The notes below the pieces were generated by a model that saw only the letters and a program-made list of their open reading frames with translations, was not told the DNA's origin and searched no databases. This document shows, in pieces, positions 22,790 to 32,862 of a DNA stretch of 64,000 bases. Origin of the DNA: Adenanthera pavonina. Taxonomy: Eukaryota > Streptophyta > Magnoliopsida > Fabales > Fabaceae. The stretch lies in contig JAIVEN010000014.1 of NCBI GenBank assembly GCA_026686845.1, positions 33,874,001 to 33,938,000 on the forward strand. Reading direction: 5' to 3'. The position numbers were made by a program, and so were the translations under genes. Position 1 is the first letter of the stretch. Each line of letters begins with the position of its first letter.

Positions 22790-23015
22790 TTAAGGCTGCA
22801 TTTTCAGGTTTTCAAAATAGTGAGCTATTTTTCTTTTTATGCTCTAACTTTTGCCTAGACTATTTTTTTAGGTTTTCAGCCTAGCGACCTATTCTTCTTT
22901 TCATGCTCTAACTTTTGCCTAGGTTGCCTTTTCAGGTTTTCAACCTAGTGAGCTATTTTTTATGCTCTAACTTTTGCCTAGGTTACCTTTTCAAGTTTCA
23001 ACCTAGCGAGCTTTT
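22790..23015. repeat. Tandem array next to pol stop, about 65-75-bp unit, 4 copies
   Basis: Units contain 'TGCTCTAACTTTTGCCTAGG', 'TTTTCAGGTTTTCAACCTAG' and GAGCTATTTTT. It lies just 3' (in element sense) of the integrase stop codon, separated by a T/C-rich tract (23020-23069). Confidence 0.75.
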
Positions 23016-23069
23016 CTTTTTCCTCTCTTTTGTTTTCTTCTTTTTTCTTTCTTTCTTTCTTTCTTTTTT

Positions 23070-23395
23070 TTAGGTATAATATTTCTTGACAGAGTCTGCA
23101 TTGATAGGTATTGCTAATTCTTGCCTATCAATATCCATTAAAATTGGCGCACCTCCTGAAAAGGCTTGCCTTACCATATAAGGGCCTTCATATGATGGGG
23201 CCCACTTTCCCCGATTGTCCTCTTGTCATTATCTGTTGCCCCAGTTGGATATTCTCTATGTTTGATGTGGGACTTAATATCGTGAAACCAGGGTTGTCCA
23301 TCAAATTCCTCTTCTATACTCAAGCAATGTGCCGGAGTATTTCTAGCTTCAATGTGAATTGGCTGAATGTGAATCCCGTAATTTAGCTTAATCAT
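23070..23395 (-). pseudogene. Ogre integrase remnant: linker fused to extreme C-terminus
   Basis: From 23395 down, the frame encodes the linker that follows RNase H in Ogre polyproteins (PAHCLSIEEEFDGQPWFHDI, then YPTGATDNDKRTI). Within a few residues, and with a frame change near 23215, it switches to the last part of integrase (KWAPSYEGPYMVRQAFSGGA, DSVKKYYT) and the stop at 23070-23072. The HHCC zinc finger and the whole DDE catalytic core, normally several hundred residues, are absent. An internal deletion therefore removed integration capacity. This copy could move only with enzymes supplied by another element. Confidence 0.8.
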
Positions 23396-23435
23396 GACAG
23401 CGAGTATTGCTAAAGCATCAGCAAACTAATTTTTA

Positions 23436-23666
23436 TCACCAGTCATATGAGTAAACTTGATTTTTATCAAAATTCTCGATCAATTCAGTCAAGTAATTCT
23501 GGTAAGAGACTAATTTCGGGTCCTTCGTTTGCCATGCCCCTGTTACTTGATAGATTATGAGTGCTGAATCACCAAAGACTTCAAGATCATTGACACCTAA
23601 GGCTAAGGCTGCTTGCAAACCACTAACGCAAGCTTCATATTCTGTTACATTATTTGTACATTTCAA
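23436..23666 (-). pseudogene. Ogre second RNase H (archaeal-type) domain
   Basis: Encodes NNVTEYEACVSGLQAALALG and VFGDSALIIYQVTGAWQTKD, the glutamate-bearing helix and the 'GDSxLVIxQ' segment of the additional RNase H acquired by the Tat/Ogre lineage. The upstream part with the first catalytic Asp continues toward 23830 in another frame. RNase H removes the RNA strand of the RNA-DNA hybrid during reverse transcription. The presence of this second copy separates Tat/Ogre from chromoviruses such as the Tekay element nearby. Stops and frameshifts make it non-functional. Confidence 0.8.
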
Positions 23667-23743
23667 ATTGAGTTTAACGGCAACGCGGAATTATTTCCCT
23701 TAGGGGGATACGATCACTGCTCCCACCCCACATCCGTGCACAT

Positions 23744-25406
23744 TTATCGTTCCATCAAAGTAATTCTCCACTCAGCATCCTTTGACTCATCTTCTACTAC
23801 CAAGATATCTTCATTAGGGAATTGAAAGTCTAGTGGCGGACTCTCATTCAATGGATTTCCCGCTAAATGATCAACAATAATACTTCCTTTAATTGACTTG
23901 CAAGTCACATACTTTACATCATATTTGAAGAGTATTACTTGCCACTTTAACACCCTACCTGACACGTAAGGGCTTTCAAAGATATATTTAATAGGATCCA
24001 ATTAAGAGATCAACCAAGTAACACGGTATAACATGTATTGTCTTAATCATCTTGTAACCCACACCAAACCACAACATGTTTTTTCAATAACAGGATAGCG
24101 CGATTCATAATCATTGAATTTCTTACTTAGATAATAGATGGCATGCTCTTTTTTGCTGGATTCATCTTGCTGTGCAATATAGCACCCATAGAAAATGGCA
24201 AGATGGTTAGATAGAGGATCAGTGGCTGACCTAGTTTAGGAGGTACCAAAATAGGAGGATTCACCAAGTATTCCTTTATATTCTCAAATGCTTGTTGGCA
24301 ATCTTCATTCCACTTCCCAGGATTTCCTTTTCTTAGCAAATTAAATATTAGCTCACGTGTGGTAGTCAAATTTGCAATAAATCGAGCTATATAGTTCAGA
24401 TGACCCAAGAAGCTTCGTAGTTTACCAAACATGGCCCCAAACACACACTTATTGGGATTTAGACGAAGCTTGTATTGGCACAGTCTTTCAAATAACCTTC
24501 AAAGAACTGCCACATGACTTTCTTCCTCTATTGAATTTGCCACCATATCATCTACATAAACCTCAAGCTCTTTGTGCATCATCTCATGGAATAATGCAAC
24601 CATAGCCCACTGATAAGTTGTATCTGCATTTTTGAGACCAAATGGCATCACCTTGTAACAAAAGGTTCCACATAGAGTAGTAAAAGTGGTTTTCTCGTTA
24701 TCAACTGGGTTCATGGGGATTTGATTGTATCCTGAATATCCATCCATGAATGAGTACCTATAACTCCCTATCATGTTATCAACTAGCACAACAATATGTA
24801 GCAGAAGAAAATGATCCTTAGGACTGGCTTTATTTAAATCCCAATAGTCCACACACATCCTAATGCATCCATCCTTCTTAGGTACTGGTACTATATTTGC
24901 CACCCACTGTGGGTACTTAACAACATCTAAGAAACTGACATCCCATTATTTCTTTTCTTCTTCTTTGATTTGAAGAGATGTCTTGGGTCTCATTCTCCTT
25001 AATTTCACTTCTTTGGCTTGATGTCAGGGAACAAGGGAAGTTTGTGAGAAACAATGTTGGGATTAAGCCCTAGCATATCTTGGTATGAACAAGCAAACAC
25101 ATCTAGGTATTCTCGGAATAAATCTATCATCTCTTTCCTCTCAGGATTATCGACTATCTTTAACTCTTTTTTAGCTTCCTCAGTTCCCATGTTGATAAAC
25201 TCTATGACTTCCTCATGTGGGATGAAGCCATTTTTGGAGGATTCAATGAGATTTGCAAACGTATAGGGTAATTCAGCAAGCGCAACACTTTCTTTGGACT
25301 CGTAGTCAATTGTATCCATAGCAATGCAAGTGTCATCCCATTGGGGTTCGAGAGCCTCTGTGTCAGACAAGAATTGCGAGAAATCTAATATCCTAGAAGG
25401 AAACAA
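23744..25406 (-). pseudogene. Ogre reverse transcriptase and first RNase H
   Basis: In coding order: a pre-RT linker (25406-25005), RT fingers and palm (24903-24499), and RNase H (24444-24127 and 24001-23744). The RT keeps VPKKDG, the MDGYSGYNQI motif, MPFGLKNADTTYQ and the catalytic YVDDM (YVDD at 24547-24558). The connection and RNase H show FLGHLNYIARFI and ILYLTILPFSMGAIL, where the usual Asp of the first strand (LYLxxx) looks altered. Frames change at about 24470, 24100 and 24970, and stops separate the blocks. Ogre gag-pol is normally one long polyprotein, so this copy cannot yield active enzyme. The family call is secure. Confidence 0.85.
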
Positions 25407-26199
25407 AATAAAATGGAAGTAAACAATGAAGTATGAAGGAATACAGGACTCACTAACAATTATTTAGACAAGGGATAGATGTAAAAGGGAGACAGGAAGG
25501 ATATAACAAAATATATAGACATAAGAGAAAGAAAAGGATGAAGAGAATGAGATATTGCATTCATGTAGACACTGCATTTAATCCTTAAACATAAAAGTTT
25601 CCAAAAGTCATGAGTACAAGGTTTCAAAAGACAAGACATAATAAAAACTCTAAAACATTCCTCTAATGACATAACATTAGGGATTATCCCGAATTCCTAG
25701 TTTTCTAATGCTTTTCCAGGGGCATCAAGCTGAATCCAATGTCTTTTCCCATAACTTTCCTCTTCTTTATCTGTTATAGCAATTGAGTCATTCAGGTTAA
25801 TTGTCTCAGAAACCTGTGGGAATGTCTCTTTGATATGAAGAACTTTTGATTTTCCTTTGTGTAACCTCATCTACTCAACTAGAAGAGTCTCCAATGAAGG
25901 ATCATATCCCAACCCTTGATGACCTAGATTCCTGGGGAGTTTGATTGGCTCCTTTATCCCATGTAATTTAGCTTCAAGCCCTTGTCCTTCCCTGTACCCG
26001 CTATGCTTCATTATCTTGGCCACTACTTGTTGGACATCTTTAATTGGCTAATTATTTTCCACAATCTCAAAGCTATGATAGAGGTTAGCACTCGTTTGCT
26101 CTACATTTTCAATATATGGTACAACACTTAGTTTACTAATCATGAGTTCCTCTTCCCCTTAATGGTAATAAGTTGTCCATCCTTGACATATTTGATCCT
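25407..26199 (-). pseudogene. Degenerate Ogre pol linker between protease and RT
   Basis: Lies between recognisable protease and RT blocks of the same minus-strand polyprotein. Stops occur in all frames. No conserved motif was picked out. Confidence 0.4.
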
Positions 26200-26478
26200 C
26201 TAATGTAGAGTAGACGGTATAGCCTCTGCATCATGAATCCAAGGCCGTCCCAAGAGCATAATGTATGTAGCATTAATATTCATGATATGAAATTGCACTG
26301 AAAAGATGTTTGACTCTATCTCAAGTGGAAGATGGAGCTCCCCAAATACTTTCCTTCTCGCTCCATCAAAGGCTCTGGCAATTAAATCACTGTGCTCTAT
26401 AGCAGACATGTCCACTAGGAGTTCTTGTAAAGTTGTTAGTGGCAAGACATTGAGAGCAGATCCATAGACCCATGACAC
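26200..26478 (-). pseudogene. Ogre aspartic protease, active-site Asp replaced
   Basis: The domain shows GSALNVLPLTTL near its N-terminus, then ARAFDGARRKVFGEL and the flap/C-terminal MLLGRPWIHDAEAIPSTLH typical of Tat/Ogre proteases. These cleave the gag-pol polyprotein in the virus-like particle. Family members read D-N-G-S at the active site. Here the codons before GSA are GTC TAT, giving V-Y, so the catalytic Asp is lost. The frame also opens only at this point, upstream sequence being interrupted. The protease is therefore inactive even apart from the damage to neighbouring domains. Confidence 0.8.
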
Positions 26479-27184
26479 TTTAACATAATATAATGAGCTT
26501 TAGGTCACCCCGCCGGAGTTTGAACAATTTCATCTTCATAGAAAGTGATTTGGGTGGCATTCTTTACAATATTGACCATGTGAACTACTTTTTTAGGAGT
26601 TATGTCTGGACACATGTATGCACTTTCTAATACCTTCTGAAGTGTTTTACGATGGACTTCAGAGCTCATAATGAGTGACATAATGGAAATTTGAGCTGGA
26701 GTCTTTGTGAGTTGCTCTACTTATCATATTCATTGTGTTTCATGATCTTTAAGAATTCATTAGCATTAACTCTCTTGTCAGTCACCACTTTTGATCCCAA
26801 ACTTTCCCCTTCTCCCTAGCCATCACCTTCTGCCTTATTATTTTCCTTTGGATAGATGTGACTACTTCTTGTAATCATATTTATCAGATTCTGGTCATTA
26901 ACTTCCGTAACTTGTTCTTCACTAGCTTTCCCTTGGGCTGAGAGATACTCAGTTCTTAGGCCATAGTTCCAAGGTACTGCCTGATTACTATCTTATGGGA
27001 ATGGTGCCGGCACATGAATAAATGCCATTGATTCTTTCTTATGTGTTGCTACCTGAGCAGTTGAGTTAACAACTAGAAGGGATCTGTTTAAACTTGGCAC
27101 CTCTCTAGACCTACTAGTAAATGGAGGTGGAGGTTTTACTATTTCCAGGGGGAATGATTGCTCCTTGCTTTCTGAAGCTGGAAC
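26479..27184 (-). pseudogene. Degenerate Ogre gag-protease linker
   Basis: Minus-strand sequence between gag and protease with many stops. No motif I can name. Confidence 0.4.
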
Positions 27185-29242
27185 CTATGCATTGATCATA
27201 AGGAATGATCCTTTTGACTTGTCAATGGTCGGTGACACACTTTGCTCCCCCATCATGCATATAGGCCTATCCTTCGATATTCCCCTTTCAACTCTAATTA
27301 TCCCAGACACCATCGTCTTTTGTACAACTCCTTTGAACACCTCACAATCCTCAATGTCATGATTTGTATTCCCTTGATGATAATCACAAAAGTAGAAACC
27401 ATAATTATCAATTCTACTTGAGCCTCCTACATCATGAAAAGCACACCCTGCTTCCTTGAGATGATTAAATATCTCCCTTATAGTAAATTTGAGTGCACTC
27501 ACGTCTTTAATCATCATAATGTCTTCTTCAATTGCACCAACTTGTTTCCCTTTATCATGCTTTGGAAGAGGATTGGAGACAATATTTAGGTTACTATCTC
27601 GTCATACGCTAATATGATTATTATCCAAAAGGTCTAGCACATTCTTCTAGAATGTGTCATATCGGTCAATTGAATGTTCCTGTGCTCCCATGTGATATTC
27701 ACAAGTTTCATTTGGATTATACCATGAGGGAAAAGGTGGTTGCCAAGGTCTTGCAGAACGAGGACCTATGAGCTTCTCCTCCACTAATTCCCTAAAAAGC
27801 TCAGATCTAGTAACGTTGAAGTTAGGTAGAGGGCGATCATCCCTTCGGGGACGCATGGCTCTGGGATCCTTATTCTAGGGTAAGACATTAGCTCGTTGAT
27901 TTGCATGTGGTTGTGAAACTGAGGGTGTTGAAAAGGTTAAGCAAGCGGAATTCTAGGTTGGTATGGAACATGTTGCATGCGAGCACCATATGCAACAGGA
28001 GGTAGGTATTAGTATTGTGAGTTATACGGTGGCCTGAATGGCTACTGATAAGGATCTGGAACATGATTTACATCACTATCCTTCTTTTTATCACCTTGCC
28101 CTTTCTTATTCTCAGGATATGAGGCCTCTAATCTTCCAACCCTAATATTGGTATCAATTTTTTCTCCTACCTCAATGAGGTCAATGAAGTATTTAGCATG
28201 AGTTCCCAACATAATTCTAAAATAAGGCTCACCTAGCGTATCAATGAAGTAGAAGCATAACTCAGATTCAATTAAAGGCAGTTGGACTTTTGAAGCCATT
28301 ACACGTCATCACTATGTGTACTCTTTGAAGGACTCGGTAGGTCTCTTCTCCATTCCCTTCAATTGTTCCCTGGTAGGGGCGAAATTCAAACTGAACTGAT
28401 ATTGTTTCATGAAGATATCTGTCAGATCTCTCCACTTTCATAGCTTAGAATGGTCCAACTTCATAAACCAATGCAGAGCTACTCTAGTGAGGCTTTTGTG
28501 GAAGAAATAAATGAGAAATTTCTCATATCTAGACTAAACTGACATCCTTGTGCAATATGTCTTCAAGTGATAATGTGGATCTCTGTTGCCATTGTATTTA
28601 TTGAAGTTTGAGACTTTAAACTCCTTAGGAATAACCATGTTAGGGGCCAGGCATAGCTCATTCGGATCAAGGGACTTATGTTCAGCTACTCCTTGCAAAG
28701 CTCACAATTGTTCCCTAATTTCAAATGCCTCCTTCTTTATACTGACCTTACTGCTAGCTTCTCCACGTTGAGGAAACATGCTATTAAAAGGTGGATTTGG
28801 AGCCATGAACATTGCGGTATTCTCATTATTATTAGCCTCGTGGGTGTACGCATACCCTTAATCCTATTCCTGGAATCCTTGTCTACCCGCCCCTGAAGTT
28901 GGAATGGACAGAGGCTTATTTTGGTAGGTGCCAATCCCCTCTGGTGTGCCCTTCACATTTATGTCATGCGGTTGAACGCCGTTGGTGTTATCGTCAGGCC
29001 TTTTCCCATTTGCACTCATGCCTTTGAGCATTTTCAACATCTCACCCATTTGGGTTTGTAGGCTATTAAGTTAACCCTTTAATTCCCCTACCTCCTCTTC
29101 CAACCTTTATTTAACATCAGAAAGATAAACTTCTAAAGCATTGCTTTCGTTTGCACACGTGTTAAGTGGATTTGTTTCTGGAGTTGAGTAGGGTTAGATG
29201 AGTTCCTTTTAGCCAGGGCAATGTTGTTTTACCTATTTCCAT
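27185..29242 (-). pseudogene. Ogre gag
   Basis: Minus-strand gag in several frame pieces. A plausible start is the ATG at 29242. Blocks recognisable from Tat/Ogre gag occur in order: NGVQPHDINVKG region (29049-28864); a capsid block with LCLAPNMVIPKEFKV and NKYNGNRDPHYHLKTYC (about 28660-28540), LTRVALHWFMKLD (about 28490-28450) and W-RDLTDIF-KQYQF (about 28430-28390); KVQLPLIESELCFYFIDTLG (28299-28240) and a Lys-rich stretch; then a later segment (27856-27185). In the last segment, HDVGGSSRIDNYGFYFCDYHQGNTNHDIEDC is equivalent to the H/C-containing C-terminal part. In-frame stops occur (for example near 28540 and 28320). Gag forms the particle that packages element RNA. Confidence 0.8.
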
Positions 29243-29636
29243 GAGATGATCATTAGTCAAAAGTCAACTTATAAATATTTATTTATTATTTTTATTTTTG
29301 TTATGTTAGTGAATTATCCCATATTGTGTTGACATAAGGGCTTAAAGGCATGAACACCCCTACTTCCTCTAACAATCTATTGTGCTATAGGAAAACATAA
29401 AGTTGACTATCACATATGAATGATGTTGGATCTCATCATCATTCAAAGTCTATTAGAGGGAATGCGGATCCAATGCGATAACGCACAACAGAAACCATTG
29501 CATTAATCATAAGACAAATCATAGGTTCATTTGGTACATAGAAGTTGTTGTATGACCATACATTCATCCTTCAAAAGATAATAGTAATTGTTGCATAAAC
29601 TTTAAATCTTTTTTGTTGATTCTTCCTGGTACATAT

Positions 29637-31565
29637 TTAGAATCTTGTCAAACCTCGAAGCTCTTCCACAATTTGCCAGCACAAGCTAAAGAAATTAGTG
29701 ACCTCAACTGGTGTGCCTAAAGGGAGAATCATGCCCTTAGCTTGTTTAAATGCTCCAATAAATTCTGGGATTGCCTCATTAGCTAGCACGATCATCCTCT
29801 TACATCATTCCATCCATTCTTTGGTTTCTTCTTTTTGCTCAAAATAATGTGTTTTCCATTTCTCCATTTCTTCCTTTTGTTCATTAAGCCTTGTGACAAA
29901 TTTCCTCATTGTCTCAGCAGCGCTTCCTCTTGCTTTGGCCAATTCCTTTCTCTTGCTTTCTAATTGGCGAGAGAGCATATTGATTCTTTCCTGCAATTCA
30001 ATTATGGGCCCATGATCATGCAGTTCTTGCTTGATTGCATCCTTTTCTCTTACTACTTTAATCAACCTAGTTTTCTTATTCTGCATTCTTACATTAATGT
30101 CTTATGCCGTCTCTTTAAGCTTGGCATTTTCCCTCTTCAACTTCTTGATCTCTAGGTTTTCTTCAACCTCGTTTTGCCTTTCTTTCTCTTCTAATCTCCT
30201 TTTCAATTTGACACACTCATAATGTAATCTACCAGTTCCTCTTTATTCTTGCAATCTCTATCAGCTAATTTTTGCAACTCATCTTCCTTCTCTTCTAAGC
30301 ACTTTGTTAGTTGTTCATTAATTTCCTGAATAATGCTTCCTAATAATGGATTTCAGGGAGCGTAAGCTGGATTTGAACCACTTATCATATCTTTCAGCCA
30401 GATTACATATTCTGGGATTGAGGTTACCATTCATATTCTCAACTTAGCTCTTCCTTTGTACATGACTCTCTTCCATGCTTCTCTAACTTTCTGGCCTAAA
30501 GATTTTGTTTCTGGCTCATGGAGGAAGTATATTAGACACACCTCTTCTTTTGCTGGGACATTTTGTCGTAAAGCCAATTGTCTCAATGCCAAGGAAGGAT
30601 TGTAATTGATACAAACTCTCGGGCCCATTAGGGGAACATTTGGAAAATCACCACAATAGTAAAGGATCCTTTCTTCACACCACCAATCTAACTTCCATAA
30701 GAGGGAGTCTTCATTTAGCTCTTCAAAAATTTTCACCCAGTCGCAGCAAGTTAATCTGTCGATTCATTTCGATTCTCAAAAGCCTTAAGTGGGTTACTTG
30801 ATAGATCATCTTTCTTCCTAAAATTAAGGGTCTTGCTATAGACGCGGCCTAACATCCATATGTCAAGTAGAGGAAGGCAGAATTTGATTTTTCCACTTCC
30901 TTTCTTATGACACCAAGTTAAGCTTGAGTATGTTTTTGCTAAAACTGTAGCCATTGGATTCACTCGATGATACTCCACCATATGGAATACACTAATGACG
31001 CCAAAATCAATTAAGACTACTGATGATGGGAAGAGGATTATGCCATAAATGGCCATTGCAAAGACCCTACAAAAGGTAACCTAATCTTTTTCTTCTGCCA
31101 GCCTCTTCAGATGGTTTTCTACATCCTTTCTAGAAATTCCTTCGAGTCTTCTTGGGTGAACTATCCTCATATCTTTGGTTGGAATGTTCATGATCCTTGC
31201 CACAGTACACTAAGCTGGTAACTTACTAGGATAGAGATATAATGACCTATTCTCCTTAGCATCCTCATGATTGCTCCATATTCTTCTAGTGTCGGAGTCA
31301 TTTGAAAGCTAGAGAAGGTAAAACATCGTAACATTGCGTCCCAATATTGACCTAATTCCACCAAGGCCTCTTTGTGTATAGTCAAATGCCAGAGATCTAA
31401 TATATTGCCACATTTCTCCTTGAAGTCCACCTGATTTTGTCTTTCAATAAGATGACTTAACTAGATCAGACTATCAACCTGTTCCATATCTGCAATCACT
31501 TTGATCCCTTTACCTTTATATATCTTTCTAGTATGACTTTGATCCGTATTTCCCTCATACGCCAT
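29637..31565 (-). pseudogene. Ogre ORF1 (DUF7745-like, coiled-coil C-terminus)
   Basis: Extra ORF upstream of gag, a peculiarity of Ogre. A start ATG at 31565 (MAYEGNTDQS) is followed after an in-frame TAG (about 31470) by VDFKEKCGNILDLWHL, AMLRCFTFSSFQMTPTLEEY (31430-31240), blocks at 31056-30751 and 30736-30431, and a highly charged coiled coil (30086-29805, RINMLSRQLESKRKELAK...LNEQKEEMEKWKTHYFEQ). The frame ends at TAA 29637. The 'CFTF..FQ..PTLEEY' segment resembles the plant DUF7745 proteins commonly annotated from such elements. The function is unknown. The TAG, several frameshifts and a TGA at 29805 disable it. Confidence 0.7.
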
Positions 31566-32842
31566 TGGCCCTTATGTCAATTTTTAAGTAATTCACTAAT
31601 CCCTATAAATAAACAAGATATTAGTATCATGGTTTTTCCTAACCTTTCAGCAAATTATAAGACTATATATAAAAGATGAATTTCTTCCCCTCTCAATGCA
31701 TATTGCATTGGGGATTGAAATGAAAACTAACCTATGAATGATCAAAATCTTCTCATGGTTAATGTCACAAAACTTTTAGTCTTACAAGTTGCCAAGAGGT
31801 TTATGCTCTTTATGATTCCCTAACTAATTTGTTAAATATGTTTTGTTATGATTACCTCCACCTCTTTTTTGTTAAAAAAAAAAAGCTAAGTTTATTGATG
31901 AAATTCCATGAATTCTATGGGTCATTCCCTTTTTTATGCTTCTAATATGATAAATACAATGGATTATGGTCTATTAGGGTCGGCGACCCATAGATGCAGG
32001 TTGGATTTCTAATGCATGTACCATCATTATGATATATTAGAGCCAATTTGTGTGATGACATCTAATACACATTCTGGCATTAGGCGACAACTTGCCACCA
32101 TCCCTTAGGGCTATATTTGATGCCAATATGTTATGATAATACCAAGAAAGGAATGCTCTCCTTTGTCCTATATAAGGTCGGACTTAGGGTAAGGTATTTG
32201 ACCTTAATGGATAGGCACTAACTAACTAGGTTGGTTACTAGATTTATTCTAATGACGTGTAAGGCTTCAAGGTAGATCTATAATCCTAATGGATAAAAGG
32301 TCCTCAAGTTGCCCTCACCACATGGTGAAGATCTTACTTAACAAATCAATTCTTGAGAGCTTTAAAGCCCCACAAGAGTTAAATATGTTAAACAAGTAAC
32401 AACCTAAACGAAGTCCTTGTAGTAACCTCTGAAGATTCAAAGACCTTCCAGGGAAACTACTATCAACTTCTACTAGCCTAGGGTGTACACAGACCTGGGT
32501 ATAGGGCCTAAATGTGTATGAGGAACATGTGTAGGTGCACGGTGTGTGAAGAGAGCATACATACCTGCAGACCAATGCCTAGGTACTACCCCATCCCCAT
32601 CTGCAAATAAAATTAGATAAATAGATAATAGTCATCTGCCCTAAGGTTTATTCTGCATGTTATCTATCCTGACACATGTTATTCAATTAGCAAATAAATT
32701 AAAAAGCACGTGAACAGAAAAAAATACAAAGCATGTTATCTACCTTAATCATGTGAGGCAAACAACATAAAAGAGTAGACAAAATAAATACAAAGCCATA
32801 AAACTATGTATGATCAACCTACATAGGCTTGACTCTCAAAAT
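31566..32842 (-). other. Ogre 5' untranslated leader
   Basis: Non-coding sequence between the primer-binding site and ORF1 on the minus strand. I see no gene. Confidence 0.5.
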
Positions 32843-32858
32843 CTCCAGTGGAGTCGCT
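32843..32858 (-). other. Ogre primer-binding site (tRNA-Arg type)
   Basis: Minus strand reads AGCGACTCCACTGGAG, four bases inside the 5' LTR end. It resembles the GGCGACTCCACTGGGG-type site of Tat/Ogre elements that pairs with tRNA-Arg. The tRNA assignment is from family knowledge, not checked here. Confidence 0.6.
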
Positions 32859-32862
32859 AAAC

